A stretch of 64,000 nt of DNA from Dermanyssus gallinae (lineage: Eukaryota > Arthropoda > Arachnida > Mesostigmata > Dermanyssidae), in the NCBI GenBank assembly GCA_003439945.1, contig QVRM01000283.1, forward strand, positions 1-64,000, written 5' to 3'. A program made the position numbers and the translations under genes. The notes under the pieces are model-generated. The model ran no database searches, was not told the origin of the DNA, and saw only the letters and a list, made by a program, of their open reading frames with translations. Below, in pieces: positions 31,765 to 44,066 of this stretch (position 1 is its first letter; each line of letters opens with the position of its first letter).

Positions 31765-34700
31765 CCAGTGGCTTGAACTAGCTACAAACATTGAATACGG
31801 CGGAGGAGGTGATTGTACCGGGTAATTGCCGGCAGTATGCTGCTATGATTTGTTTTGCATGATGTAATAATGCCGCATAAGCAGATAGAGTGGCTAGCAG
31901 CTAGATTCTGTCCTACGTTGATCACCGCCCCGTCTAGCGGCGGTTCGTTAACGTGGGTAATTCGAAACTTACCGAGCTTAGTCGCCTGAGCTTTACGAGA
32001 CCACAACAGTCATCTCAGTCTATTCACTGCACTGTACGGCCTGTACAGCGCAAACTTTATTTCATTTATTTAATGATAGTAATCGCATTATAAATCATCA
32101 TTATCATCATATCACAATAGCAGCATAATTAGGTTTAATATTAGCAAGATTTCTGGCTTTGATTCGCAAGTATATTTTGCATTACGCCGTTTTACGCCGC
32201 TCGTCTCAAAGAGATCATATGAATAAAGCTTCAGGTATCGGTACGGATAAGTTTGCCCTAACACAGATAAAAAACAAAGCGGTGTCTGTCACATCAAGAT
32301 TACGTAACGCTAGCCCTCTTCGAGCATACGATTGTTTTGTTATTGATACTGCGGGTAAGTATTTACATATAGTTAAAATGGGTTTTTAGTAATAAGAAAT
32401 TGTAGCTAATTCAAGACAAGTGTCTTCTATCGTAGAGACGGAAATTGTGCTTACTTGGAGAGATCTGGTGGAACCTTCGCAGGGAATGTTCGTTAATTCA
32501 CGAGCGAATTTGTCATTATGGTCGCAGCGACGTGTTCGATATCCACCACAAGCATCACCGGCACCACCACCACCACCACCACCGGCACCTCAACAACAAC
32601 CACTGTGAGCTCCGCCGATCATCACGACTCGGTCGCAGCGAGCCATCTGACAGCAGAACCCGTAGCAGCACTAACAGAAAGAAGCAACAGCCAGAGTCCT
32701 TCTAGCGACGCTAGCTGGTAGCTTATCGTTGCCTCGTGCTAGCAGTGAATCCTTTCAGCAAGGCAAAGCGGATTCTGTGGGCGCGGGCGGGCGAGTGAAC
32801 GGCAAGCCGGCCCGGCGACCAGCCATCCAGCGGATGGTCATCGGCCCCTTCATTTTGCCCTTTCCTCACGCTGGAACGCTGCAACTGTGCCGCCGATGAC
32901 TTGAACGCAACACGTCGACGACGACGACGATGAGAATGATATGGCTTCTTCTGTGCTCTTGACTCGTTCAGTCGCTCACTCTCTCGATAGCGCGTCCGTC
33001 CCTTCGTAGAAGCAGAAGGCGCTGACCCCTTCGATGCGTCGCGTCGGTTGCTTCCACCAAGCGTGGTGTGGATGTGCCGGAGTCTGCGCGGGTGGGAGAA
33101 AGAGATGACATTCTAAAATAATACAAAAGCTAACGAAATACGGCAAATAGGAGAAACGACAGCGGCGGAACACGGTAGAATCTATCGCTGACATCGCAGA
33201 CTGGCTCCACAGCCTTTCCCTAAAGAATCAAACACATTAACGTTGGCTGAACACTGAAATAAGTGGGCATATCGACAACGCTTCACGAAGAAGCCGAAAT
33301 TTCTGGGCAAGATTTGTCTGAGGCAACTATAGTGTCATGACAAAGTCACACGCACAGACAAACCCTACTAGGTCTCCCTCAAATAGTCACTACTTCAAGT
33401 AGTTATATTAGTAGTAGAAGTAACAGCAGTAGCAGCCGTAGTTGCAAAACATACTACGAGTTAAATTGTGGTGTTGAAATGTATGGATGGTGACACGTGT
33501 GGTGATTTAAAAAACAGACAAGACAGTCAAATATAATTAAAGATAGCCAAGGAGAAATAAATGAAATTTGCAATTAATTTAGGCTTCCATTGTGACTAAA
33601 GTCTGTATAGTAAGTATCGGGCAACTGTGGGGCAAGTCCCCTTCGACTGTAGTGAAGCTTCTCACAATATCATATAGGGAATCCAGAGAGAAGACTTTTA
33701 CTGTTTAACCTCTTACAAGACAATGTAATAGTACACCATTATAAGAACCTAACGGTCAGTTCGATATCAGGTAGGTGCAGCACGAGAGAATTTGCTTTTA
33801 TAACGTAGGTGCTAACATAACAAAGTTATCTAAATACATCATCAGTTACTAAATACTGTACACGATACGAGTACGGTTACTCGGTATTAAGGTAAAAATA
33901 TATATAACGTAGTAGTAGTTACAAGTCAATTTTAGCACTGATAGCTCACATAAAGCACGTCCGCCAAGTAAGGTCGATCTATTAAAATGCTGTTCAGACC
34001 ATTTGATATTGTGTGTCACATCGGTTTGTGAGGTTCAATATAGGGACTCTGCTGGACCCGCGTTCTCTTTCCTTTCACAACTTAGTTGCATTTTCCAAGA
34101 TATAAACGGATTAGCATCCGTCTCACGTTGAGAGGCAGTGCAGGGTCGCCGAAGCGTTTGACAGTTCATTGCGTGGTATCTTGAACCGGCATTGACGCGC
34201 GTCACGACGACCTCCACATTGGCTTCCATAGAGATTCCTTTCTCCTCTGCTGCTCTCATTTCCTTGTTCAGCGGCTCCCCAAATGACAACATTAATCCCC
34301 TTTATTTGACCGTTTTACCGTATATGGCCCATTCAATGGCAAAACGACTATCCCTAGCGAAAATTGCGACAGATATGAAGGTTGGTGATTACGGGAGCAG
34401 TCTTGCGTACGGATCAGGTAATCGATCGAAAATTTTTCTGTTTACCAAAATTGTAAGCAGAAAATGCTATTTTCTGCCTACGTAGTAGAGGTTCCCACAG
34501 AGTACACCTGAATGGCTTTTAATAATGTAAGGTTTAATAAAAAAAAATTAAGAAAACTTCGACACCAGCCAACCGCCGTTCAAGCGGCTACACTCCGCAA
34601 CCTACGACGTCTTACGCCGTTCACTCGACAATTTTTCCGCCATCCGACCTTCTCGGGGGCCAACACCAAAAAGGATTGTTTGGGACGCAACCACCCCTTT

Positions 34701-35350
34701 TGCGGTTGGTAGAGCTACGTAAAAGGTAGGTTCCAGGAGAAGGTTTATGTATGCCCTCGTTCGACCTGAGTTCAGGTTGGTACATTTAGATTTTAAAACG
34801 TACAGGAACCTAAGCAAATCAACTGATATATTTTATTTTTGTAAGAGGCGAAAGGATACCAAAGGAGGGTGGCAACCGTTTAAGAAAACAATAGTTACTG
34901 CAGCATCTATCTTTAGACGTCCAACGAGGAAATGTCATAGCGATAATAGGATGAAAAATGGACAATGTATCGAAGGAGGCGCTAAGGACATACGAAATCG
35001 TGCTTTATATTATCGTTACCATCTGCGGATCAGTTTTCTGCAAAAAATATTTTGGATGCGTCAATTTGTATATGTAGTGGGTCTCCTGTCTAAATTGGCG
35101 TACCTTCGATTGGAATCATTTGTCGTATTAGGAATGCGCTCATCCGGTTGATGGCTCCTGTTTAATAAGAAACGAGTACGTGTTAACCGTGGCAGGAGAT
35201 GATGCCTTATGTCAGAGGCATATGAAAGAAGAGCAGACCCCCAATCAGCAATTTTCTATTGCAATTGCGCTAGAATTTAACATGGCGACAACGACAATGT
35301 GCAGACTTATTCACAACGGCCGCGAGACCAACTGATTTGTTCGATGCCAT
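31765..35350. other. No gene recognised
   Basis: Includes a His/Thr-coding CACCAC run at 32555-32585, a GC-rich patch at 32700-32960 with CGACGACGACGA, and AT-rich DNA after 33350. The ORFs at 34192-34485, 34512-34712 and 34747-35151 (134 codons) show no family motifs. A GCG|GTAAGT donor-like site at 32355 has no recognisable exon before it. Confidence 0.4.
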
Positions 35351-35353
35351 TTG

Positions 35354-35760
35354 CTCCTCTCTTCTTTTAATCACAAACCAGTAGGTCGTCTTCGTTTCTT
35401 CTCTGAGTAGAGAATGTTCTCCGCAATCGCAAAAATGGCAGGCTTGCTGATGTCTTTACTGTGGAGAAAAAAAAACCCCTGACGGTGTTCACGTTCTGAG
35501 AGTGGTGTCCTGTGAAAGAGCTTCCGCAAAATAACAAGCTTCGATTCAGAAATTTTGCCGCATCCACCGCACTCAACAGCAATCGCACCGTCAACACCAC
35601 CATTGCAGAACTATCTGCAGCGAAAAAATCACTTCTCCAGAAATAGTAAAACATTCCTGGAGTCATTCCTCGAGATGTAGAAACCAGCATTGTTTGCAGA
35701 ATTGTGAAAATCAATTGTCTGGTCCAGAAATAGGGGCGGATTGTGGCAACAATAAAGAGT
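35354..35760 (+). mobile_element. Mariner transposase C-terminal remnant
   Basis: The + strand frame near 35545-35740 reads EILPHPPHSTAIAPST, then LQNYLQRKNHF, FLESFL, and an ending RGGLWQQ. This parallels the mariner ending with the HPPYSPDLAPSD motif, which carries the last catalytic Asp; here that residue is replaced. Stops are present. It is a different copy from the one at 22541. Confidence 0.65.
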
Positions 35761-36779
35761 GTTTTACAAATAAATGAAAAATAAAATTAAAGATTTAAAC
35801 TAGTTAAATTCTTAGATTTCAGAGTTGAAAAGGCCTTTACCCCCCCCCCCCCTCAAGAATTTAAAGCTGTAGCCTCAGCAGGCAAGGTGATGCCAACCGT
35901 TTTTTTTTCGATCTATGAGGTCCGACACTAATCGAATTCCCCGAGCACGGAAAACCATTAATAGTTACATGTACTGTGAAACACTTCGTAGCCTACGAAA
36001 CCCCATTATAAGAAAACGGCCTGGCCTGCTTGCGGAGTAAGTGATTCTGCTCTACGAGCGCCGACAAGTCTCCGATCAACTTGCAACTGTCCCAATGCCC
36101 GGATTGTTCTGCGAATTTCATGCTCTAAAAACATCTTAAAGAGAGGCGCTTTACCTCGCCTATATATATATATATATATTTGCTAAATATATAGAATATA
36201 TATAGTACATTATCGTAATAGAAAACACAATTTTATAAAATTTAAGTGCGTGAGAGAAACAGCCCAAACAGGTATCGAGATGGCGAATAGGGCACGGCCG
36301 GTCGCAAAAACGGCACACAAACCCGATGTCAAGCTCGTGGAAATCTCTTCTATGGCGGATTTTTGTCTGAAACCCAAGAAGTGAAAAGCGCGTCGCAAGT
36401 TATCGGTTTGGTTGTAGTAATATTTGCCATTTCTGTGTGACCATTGCTGGCAATCCAAAGAAGCACCCGGAACCGCTTGAACTTTCTAGATGATGTTTCA
36501 TCTGAACTGCTTCCTCGCATGGTCATTCAAAAAAAGAAAGAGTAAGTCTATTGATGTCCGATTGCAACAAGTTGCATTTGAAGATATTGGCATCGGTGTT
36601 CACAACACGTACTTTGACGTTCCCCTATTACGCAACACAATCCCATAAGGGCAGTATTGTTATGGTTTATTAACACGCAAGTTGGGTAAATTATAATCTT
36701 ATACATGTATATCAGACACAATTAGTGTTTGTTTCACATCACTGGATTTTCTCTCATCTAGCTATTGACTGAACTGCTG

Positions 36780-38200
36780 AACATGCTACGGCGTCGTATC
36801 TGGCGCACTGGCCCAAGCACCTCATACACCTACAGCACTTCTGAGGATCGTGGAATTCTTCCGTGCTGCATAGCAGATAATAACGCCTGTGGGCTGCAAA
36901 CGCCGTGGTTAGATGTCTACTTATAGATCCGGCTGCTCGCTAGGCCAAACTTCTCATCGCTACCGTAATGTATATTCCTATTTCAAGTTCCTTAATTTCC
37001 CGATCCATTTTATAGTGTAGGTCTAAACGCTCTCGTCCCAAGTAAAGCCTATCGTAGTTGTCATTCCTGTGCCATTAGAATTCCTTCGTTTAAAATATAA
37101 ACTAGTCTATTCCTACAAGAATTGACTAACCCCAAACCCCGTTTTATGAAGAAAAGTGTAACTCTATGCAGTAACTGTAGATCTGCCTCTCCTAATTTCT
37201 TCTATGTGAGTAACATACCGAATGTTGCTATTGATTCTACCTTAATCTTGAAAAGGGCAGACGTAGTGAGCATGGACAACATTTGCGGGTTCTCAAATGC
37301 TGCTGCCGCTCGAATTGCTTTTCCCAGTCTGCTTTCTATACAGTTTCGAAAACGCTGACAAATGAATTTACTTACCAAATTTACAACGTTATTCCTGACT
37401 TGAACAATGTCGTTGTTTGCCAATCAACCACATCTTTAAAACTTAACTGCTGTAGTATTTTTACAGTTCATGCTAAGCCCTATCACGTCCATATCAATAA
37501 AGCAATCTTTGTCCCTGTTTAACACTAAAAATACTTCTGCTATTGATCACAATGTCATCTGCGTATGCTTAAGTACGCGTCCACTCTGTAGTCTGCGGTA
37601 CTCTTCTCACAATACCAATATCGTTGTCGATGCATACTGCCCTTAAAATGGTCTTCAAAAATGTTAACAATTGATACAGAACTCTTTCTGTGGCTAACTT
37701 CACTATAGTTCTGTTTTGGTGCAGGCCAAATACGGATTTATGATTTATAAATATCGCGTAAAACGGCTTTCTCGGCTCGGATAGTTTCCTAATTTTTGTG
37801 AGCAATTGGCGCAGGGCCGTATGGGTCTAAACTAAACCCATACTGCTCTTCGGGTGTCGCATTTCTGGTTTCGAGGAAGTGCTCGGGTCTCTCTGATATT
37901 ATACCTGAAAATATCTTATAGGGTAATCTTTTAAGTGTTATTCCCCTTCAAGCTACTGGTTCTGCCTATATGCCTTTCCTTTTAGGTATAACAATTAACG
38001 TATCTTTCTTCTTCGCTTGAGGCATTTCTCTGCATTTCAGGCATTCATTGTCAAATAGAGCTTTTTAACATAGTGCCAGTCCCAACGTTTGTTATAAATG
38101 TTCGTTTCCTATTATATCGTTCCCAGCCCTTCTAGTCGCCCTTTTAATTGCCCCGACAACGTCTGCAATTGCGGCTGCATGAACTATTCATTACCAAGCA
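36780..38200 (-). mobile_element. LINE reverse transcriptase, decayed
   Basis: The - strand from about 38050 reads LIVIPKRKG, then RGITLKRLPYKIFSGII, then ATPEEQYGF near 37855. The motif A region is FYAIFINHKSVFG (ORF 37805-37569) with the Asp lost. AYADDIVINSRS (the YADD centre) is near 37560, and a possible C-terminal part lies toward 36800. The RGITL...PYKI style suggests an RTE-like or related LINE. Stops and a deletion before YADD. Confidence 0.72.
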
Positions 38201-39530
38201 AATGCTTCGTCCCAAGGCTCATTGTAAATTTTTTTTCGGGGTAGTGTCGGCTCCCTGCAGCACACTAGCAAGGTGCTTTTATTAAGCGGCTTTTATTAAG
38301 GAAGCCCTAGTGATTGCATTAGCTTCCTTGAGAATACTAAAAGGCCGAGCCAAGATTTAAAAAGTGTGGTAGTCTGCTACTTTCAAATCGATAAATGCCT
38401 TATAGTGGAGCTTGAAATCATAGCAGGTCCGAAAAACATGCAAGCTAACATGCACCTACAATACGCTACTTTGTGAACGATGGGAATTGTACATTCTAAA
38501 ATACAGGTCCACTCTATCAAACATGACAATACTAACGATTATAATGTACTAATTTTTTGTAGATCAAATGTTCAAACGTGATACCAAGTAGTAAGAAGAT
38601 AACAAATACTACAATGCTTAGTAAGTGTGTGGTGTTTCCGTTGGATGAGTATTTATGTAAGGATATATGTTAACTGCCCGTTACTGTTTTATTATTGTTA
38701 AAGCTTTGCTGGAAGCCTCACCGCTAGCGGATTAAATACTTAAGTCATCTGTAGATGTTTCGCAGTTTATTCAAAGTTCTTTCTGACATGTTCGTTCGAC
38801 GCCTGTCAACTTATCGAGGGGTCTATACTTGGTACCGTAAATTTGCGAAAATGTCTTAATCCAATACATAATAAAGACGAAATAACCCATATACAATAGC
38901 TCATTCGTGGACAACCTTAGGTTGAGATGCCATAGAGCGAGATTTAATGAATTCGTGCTGGTGTAAATTGTGAGACCTTTTCTAACGAAATAGTTGTTAA
39001 TTTTGCCAACAAGCATATTCTCCAGATAAATGCATGCAGCAGGTATTTAGTTTATTTGTTGGTAGTTGTCAGGCCAGCTGCCCTTGTTCGTGTTTGATAT
39101 GAGCATGATGACTGAGCTGCGGATAATGGGACTAGTTTGCGCCCAATCTCGACCCTTTCGGGCAATCGCTTTACTCGAGAACCCCGTTTTAAACCAAATT
39201 CTAAAACACCAGATCCATGATTAAACCCTGTCATACAAAACATTTTGCCTGAGAGATAAAACCATCCAAAAGGAAATAAAAACAATATTTAATACCATAT
39301 TGTTTCTCCTACTAAATCAGTGTCAAACCCTTAAGTAGCCTGTGCAGGTAGTCCAATAATATAGGTACATCTTTATCCGAGATAAAAAGTGCCATTTTCT
39401 AATAATAAAACGTGTCTAATTACTCTCAATTTTATTGCAGCTCCAATGCTGACATAATTGCAAAGCGGTGCGGCGTAGATACAATTAAGCTAGGGGCCAG
39501 ATGGTCGAACTTAAAACGGAACGCTCGTAC
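38201..39530. other. No gene recognised
   Basis: AT-rich; short ORFs without motifs. A short direct repeat GCTTTTATTAA occurs twice at 38275-38300. Confidence 0.4.
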
Positions 39531-39534
39531 TTCA

Positions 39535-39690
39535 ACTGTTTGTTTATTACTTCAATTAAGTTAATTGCACACCTTATTTTCAAGCTCAATTAAGCATAGC
39601 TTGTTCGGAGCCCTTTTCATGGGATAGCAATGTATAATTTATATTTGCCATTTTCATATATTTATAATATATTGCGTACAGTCCGGTCAG
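39535..39690 (-). mobile_element. LINE family A, 3' UTR fragment
   Basis: The reverse complement matches copy 1 at 1380-1500: the TGAAAATGGC, ATACATTG, AAAAGGGCTCCGAACAAG, and TTGAAAATAAGGTGTGCAATTA blocks. The coding part is absent. Confidence 0.8.
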
Positions 39691-39699
39691 CGATAATAT

Positions 39700-40700
39700 C
39701 TCCATCGTCTTATAGTACTAGCTCAAAAAGGTCACGCGCATTCCCTGAATGCATGTCGCGACATGACTGGCTGGGAGATGCTGCTAGCGACACAGCAAAA
39801 TTCAAAAACATATTCCTCGGAAGCCCTAGTTTCAGCAGTGGCTGGAGAAGTAAACCACTGAGGAGATGGCATGTCAAATTGGCAATGCTTACAAGAGGTC
39901 AGTTGACTTGAGTAAGAAATTCCATGTCGTCACACAAGTGCTTTATGGGATTAAAAGCTCCGTCAAGAAACTGACGATGAACAGCAAGCAGAGGGTAACG
40001 CATGGATTTAGAGTTTGCGAGGAAAATCTGCTGAGCCCATGGTTAAGGATTGCATGCCTGCCTATCATAAAAAGGGGAAGAGCAGAGATCCACAACGTCT
40101 CATAGTAGTAGTGCTGAAGGGGACAGGAACCCCAAGATAACAGTCGCAGGGGAAGCTCCTAGAACCGCCTAAGATCTTAAAAATCCTCCAGGGGTACCTA
40201 AACCCGTGTAGGGCTACCAATGCTATCCTCGATCTTTGCCTGCTGTACGAGCCGAATGTAACACGCTACACGGAAGAACGACTGTTATCACCGGGGATTT
40301 CAATACAGCCAGCACACATCTTAGAGAGCCCATATTCTACAGAGAGAAGCCTATGCGTGCAGCGTGAGCCGACTGTAGCAATCTCCAGGCAAATAACGAC
40401 TGTATATCCGATGAAGATCGGATATGATAGGCAGGTTCCAAACATAGATTTATCGTTGTGGGCAGGGGTGGAGACAAGGGTCACAAATTGTATGGTGAAT
40501 CCTATGCACAGCAAATCGACGAATAAGACGACGATTTTCTCTAGTGGAATCCTTCCATTGTCCGAACTGAAGGCTGGCGTCATTAAGAAGACAGGATCGA
40601 CATCAGCCACTTTGCCTCCCAATTCTGATTATGCTGCTACAACGTCTCAGTGCGAGGCAGATTGTAGGTTCGCTGCAAAGACTCTGTGAAGAAAGGTGTT
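39700..40700 (+). mobile_element. APE-type LINE fragment: gag-like region and endonuclease pieces
   Basis: KILKILQGYLNPCRATNAIL near 40170-40230 matches the start of an apurinic-type endonuclease domain of R1/Jockey LINEs. Shortly downstream VITGDFNTAS (about 40285-40315) is the conserved GDFN endonuclease motif in another frame, so most of the domain between is deleted. Upstream, 39720-40100 is an open but unrecognised stretch in two frames, at the place where the gag-like ORF would be. Confidence 0.6.
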
Positions 40701-40882
40701 CCAGCCGCCAGATAAACAAGTTGCGGCTTGTCACAGACAGTTAGAGCGCGCCATACACTTAAGCCAGACGATGACGACACCAGTAGCCAGAACGACGTAC
40801 GTAAGGTACAAGCAAACGATTGGAAAACACAAATGATACACACAACGTAAGTTTACGCCGTTCCGGTAGCGTGATGCACCTT

Positions 40883-40916
40883 GGAGGGGGCGGGGCGATC
40901 GAACGCGGCTTATAAA
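40883..40916 (+). promoter_or_regulatory. Candidate core promoter: GC box and TATA box
   Basis: GGAGGGGGCGGGGCGAT (40883-40899) is a strong GC box. TATAAA follows at 40911-40916, which would place initiation near 40940. The sequence from 40880 to 41030 is CpG-rich, unlike the AT-rich surroundings. A splice donor GG|GTGAGT lies at 41037. This is a coherent promoter plus first exon by layout; no transcript evidence is available. Confidence 0.5.
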
Positions 40917-40940
40917 CGGCCGCTGTCATGTTAGAAGCCT

Positions 40941-41036
40941 CTTTTCTCTTCCGGACCGCTCAGAGTCGATCACTTGGCCCCGGCGGCGTCCGAAGGCGGC
41001 GCCACCACGCAGTACGGCCGATCAGCAGCTCAGGGG
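40941..41036 (+). other. Candidate non-coding first exon
   Basis: Bounded by the predicted start downstream of the TATA box and by the donor CAGGGG|GTGAGT at 41037. It is CpG-rich with no ATG in a long frame. It may splice to the AG at 41204-41205, 32 bases before the ATG of the signal-peptide ORF, though that acceptor has a poor pyrimidine tract because of the (TA)n run. Confidence 0.4.
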
Positions 41037-41151
41037 GTGAGTCAGAGCCGGGCATATTGATATGCTGCGTCACGAATCGGCGTGCATAGAGTAGATTAGG
41101 TGTGAACGTTAGATATTCAGTACGGTCGCACTCTGATTGTTGTGAGTTGAT

Positions 41152-41155
<4 letters not shown>

Positions 41156-41187
<32 letters not shown>
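41156..41187. repeat. (TA)n microsatellite
   Basis: TA run in the proposed intron between the non-coding exon and the signal-peptide ORF. Confidence 0.95.
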
Positions 41188-41191
<4 letters not shown>

Positions 41192-41236
41192 CGTTATGTA
41201 AACAGACCCCGCCGTCTCTATAGAAAGAGAACGAAT

Positions 41237-41389
41237 ATGAACTCTACCCACACGGCAAGACCAGTGTCGAGAATAAACACAAAGCTGTGCGTTGTTTTAT
41301 TCCTGATACAAATTTGTTTTCGTTTTGCATTAGCCTCTAACACGGCTTGTTCTGTGGACAACTGTTATTCAAACTGCACGCCTGGGTAG
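41237..41389 (+). CDS. Possible small secreted peptide, first coding exon (unrecognised)
   Basis: A 50-codon ORF with the shape of a secreted peptide. It has a basic N-region to about residue 16 and a hydrophobic core LCVVLFLIQICFRFALA (17-33), with a plausible cleavage after ALA. A mature stretch SNTACSVDNCYSNCTPG with three Cys follows. The ATG has A at -3. The reading frame ends at TAG (41387-41389), but that TAG overlaps a possible splice donor (CCTGG|GTAGTG), so the peptide may continue in a later exon. It lies 300 bases downstream of a GC/TATA promoter. No family is recognised and no function is claimed; it could also be a chance ORF. Confidence 0.4.
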   Translation: MNSTHTARPVSRINTKLCVVLFLIQICFRFALASNTACSVDNCYSNCTPG

Positions 41390-41482
41390 TGCAGTTTTGA
41401 GTATATCGAGTTTAGCAAGGTTCGTCTTGCTGACAAAAAAATGACGAACGACCATATCATTTGCATCCCACGTCCAGCTGTG

Positions 41483-41487
<5 letters not shown>

Positions 41488-41524
<37 letters not shown>

Positions 41525-41537
41525 ATTAGCCGTGGTG

Positions 41538-41570
<33 letters not shown>
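41488..41570. repeat. Compound (TA)n array with a repeated linker
   Basis: Two TA runs (41488-41521, 41541-41567). Each is preceded by a GTGGTGC(C/A)TA-like linker and followed by an ATTAGCCGTGG / AATAGCCGTGG sequence, so the unit (linker plus TA run) is itself repeated. Confidence 0.85.
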
Positions 41571-41574
<4 letters not shown>

Positions 41575-41649
41575 CTAATAGCCGTGGAGACGTTTGTAAA
41601 TACAGCCGCTCTCTCATCTATATACTTAAAATGACATACGACAGTTACG

Positions 41650-42440
41650 AATTCATTTCATAAAGATATGTTGCGTAAAATACCTACCTAGCCTTCCGCC
41701 TTCCGTATATTTAATAACTTTCATTTTATTCACATTTATTACCAGACGATTAGCATTCACATACTTTTGCAGAGTCGCATTTGCCTGCTGAGTGTGAAGG
41801 CGGCATCCGGAGAAGAGAGCCACGTGGTCGGCGTAGAGCAACACCTTGCCGAATATGTGTCACTTAGTGATTACAGATGGCAAGTCCGAAACCATAAAAA
41901 GAATACGAGACGTTAAGATTGTCTTCCTCATTCGCGTTCCCCGTTGTTTAAACCAAAAGTTCGTGCTCAAATGCGCCGTCGTCGAAAAGAGCGGCGCCTT
42001 GTAAAAGGATTGAGGCAACTAGCTGAACAAATATGAGCGGGACTCCGAAAAACATCAGATTCTCAGACACAACCAGTTTCCGCGAGACTGTGCCAAAGGC
42101 AGATTCCAAGTAACCGATTTTTAATAAAAAGACCGAGTCTCGCAGAGAAGCGCGGAACAAGCAGTCATCGACGACTTTCGTTTTTTAAAATCCATGCAGC
42201 TCTTCTTATACTTTCTAGAAGCTTTTATAGCACACTCTTGTTCGCAATGCAATACCAAAATTATGCGAAGAGTTGAGCCGTCTTTCTCTTTCGGGATGAC
42301 GCTCTAAATAATTTTCCTCCATGACGAGGAAAAGGATGGAAATTCTTGTATCTCTTTGAATAAAGCCTGCAGGACGAAAACCAGCAGCATAACCCGATGT
42401 TTTACGAGACTTTGCCTTCACTGTAGCTTTCATAACATCT
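41650..42440 (-). mobile_element. LINE reverse transcriptase, decayed
   Basis: From high to low coordinates on the - strand: HNFGIALRTRVCYK (RGIALL..CYK motif, about 42240-42280), GYLESAFGTVSRKL (motif A with the Asp replaced, about 42100), GVPLIFVQLVASIL, then LLYADHVALFSGC (YADD with the second Asp changed to His, 41844 down) and VINVNKMKV. All key catalytic positions are damaged. Confidence 0.75.
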
Positions 42441-42734
42441 TCGTTATTTCTGGATCATTTCTGCTGGGCTTATCTATTCGGCTGTTTCGGTCACCACAAA
42501 ATAAAGTTGGTTTTCGTAAATCAACTTTATCAAGCAACCACACAGCTTATCAAGAAGATAAATTGATCTCTCAGGGGAGCTTGAGTACATGGCAGTAATA
42601 TGACATATATAGGTATTTAATATAATACAGTTGTCTTCATTATACTGAATTTTTACATCACCAGGTCTACCATTGTACAAAAGCAATATTTGTATAATCT
42701 ACTCGGGTTTATGCTCGTTATATACCATGTCTCT

Positions 42735-42844
<110 letters not shown>

Positions 42845-42845
42845 T

Positions 42846-43072
42846 TATGGTCTCCCGACAAGTGCTTGGCCTGGGATGCTACAGTGTCCTGCACAGTAGC
42901 TCCATCGTATCTCAGCCATAGCTCGGTTAGCACAGGATGGGTAGCAGAGCACGCCGAACAGGAAAAGAGACGCAAATACGCAGACCTTGAAAACAGTCTT
43001 CACTTTGTACCGGTGGCTATGGAAACATTAGGACCCATCAGCAGTGGAACAGCATAATAATAATAATACAGA
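42846..43072 (+). mobile_element. LINE family B, short endonuclease fragment between (TAA) runs
   Basis: Encodes KCLAWDATVSCTVAPSY and the KRRKYADL basic motif of the restriction-like endonuclease, ending at GPISSGTA, where TAATAATAATAATA begins. It is about 90% alike in key blocks to 26175-26380 of the long copy. It is truncated on both sides, starting at the codons for W-S and losing the last 60 codons. Confidence 0.9.
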
Positions 43073-43420
43073 AAACGAACAGAGCAGGATGAACCTGGCT
43101 TAAACGTTCATACCTCACAATTGTCATAACTGAATGACAATAAATATATTACAATAATAATAATAATAATACATTTTGAACAAGGGGTTGTTATTGTCAT
43201 TATGCACGTATATCAACTTACTAATATATTACTTATATAATGTCAAGAATATTGCTTATATTATTACTCGAGTGTCGGTGACCACTGAGCATCATTTTGG
43301 TGTTGTCTCTCTGTAGTTGCAATGGCACCCTTTGTCGGAGAAACGGAAAATCTTGGCCCCGCTGTGGTCTCAAAGAGCCTCTGCCCAAGCTTTTTTGCGA
43401 GCTTGAGTGCATCCTTACTC

Positions 43421-43472
43421 CAAACGCCAGATGACTCGAGACCAAACGCCAGATGACTCGAGACCAAACGCC
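43421..43472. repeat. 22-bp tandem repeat, 2.3 copies
   Basis: CAAACGCCAGATGACTCGAGAC starts at 43421, 43443 and (partial) 43465. Confidence 0.95.
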
Positions 43473-44034
43473 ATTACAACGTGGTCCTCAAGAAGATGCG
43501 TGTATAGGCGCCGTTTGTGCATCTCCCCTTGGTGGATAATGTGGCCGACGCCTGCGTTGGCTGGTGCACGATAGCCGAGGTCGTACGTGTCGGAGACAGT
43601 GACGTCCCACGCCAGCGGCCTATTATGGTCCCAGTCTCGGCTGGTAAAGCCATCCGGTCGTCCCTCTGCAGTCCACCTAGCTTCAGTGTGACGCGGTAGC
43701 CGGGTAGTCTGAAAGCGCGCCCGATGATGGCATCGTGGCGGCCCTGCGTAAGCCCCGCCAGCTTAGTACCGCATGGACATTCCTCTCTCTCAAACATGGC
43801 AATGCCAGTTCTGAGGCCACTGGTGGCACGGAACTGGTCGTCGGCCAGCTTACTGCCAATGAGCTCGAACGGAAACACGTCGAGCCACGCTCCGGCGGGA
43901 TCGCCCGCTGTCAGTCTAATATCGTCTATATCTAACTTGTAGACCGACAAAAGAGTTAAGTGGGTAGCGATTTGGTCCCACCCCTTCTGCCCAGTGACCT
44001 GCTCCTCTGAAGGACGACCAGATTGATCCGCGTC

Positions 44035-44066
44035 CTAACAAGACGATCCGAACATCGTCTTGTTAG
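44035..44066. repeat. Perfect inverted repeat, 13-bp stem, 6-base loop
   Basis: CTAACAAGACGAT, then CCGAAC, then ATCGTCTTGTTAG. It lies inside the decayed LINE at 43265-45570 and is not explained by that element's coding sequence. Confidence 0.95.

Noticed and set aside
34512..35151. ORFs of 66 and 134 codons, possible small genes
   Set aside because: No signal peptide, domain or similarity recognised; composition is like chance ORFs in this region.
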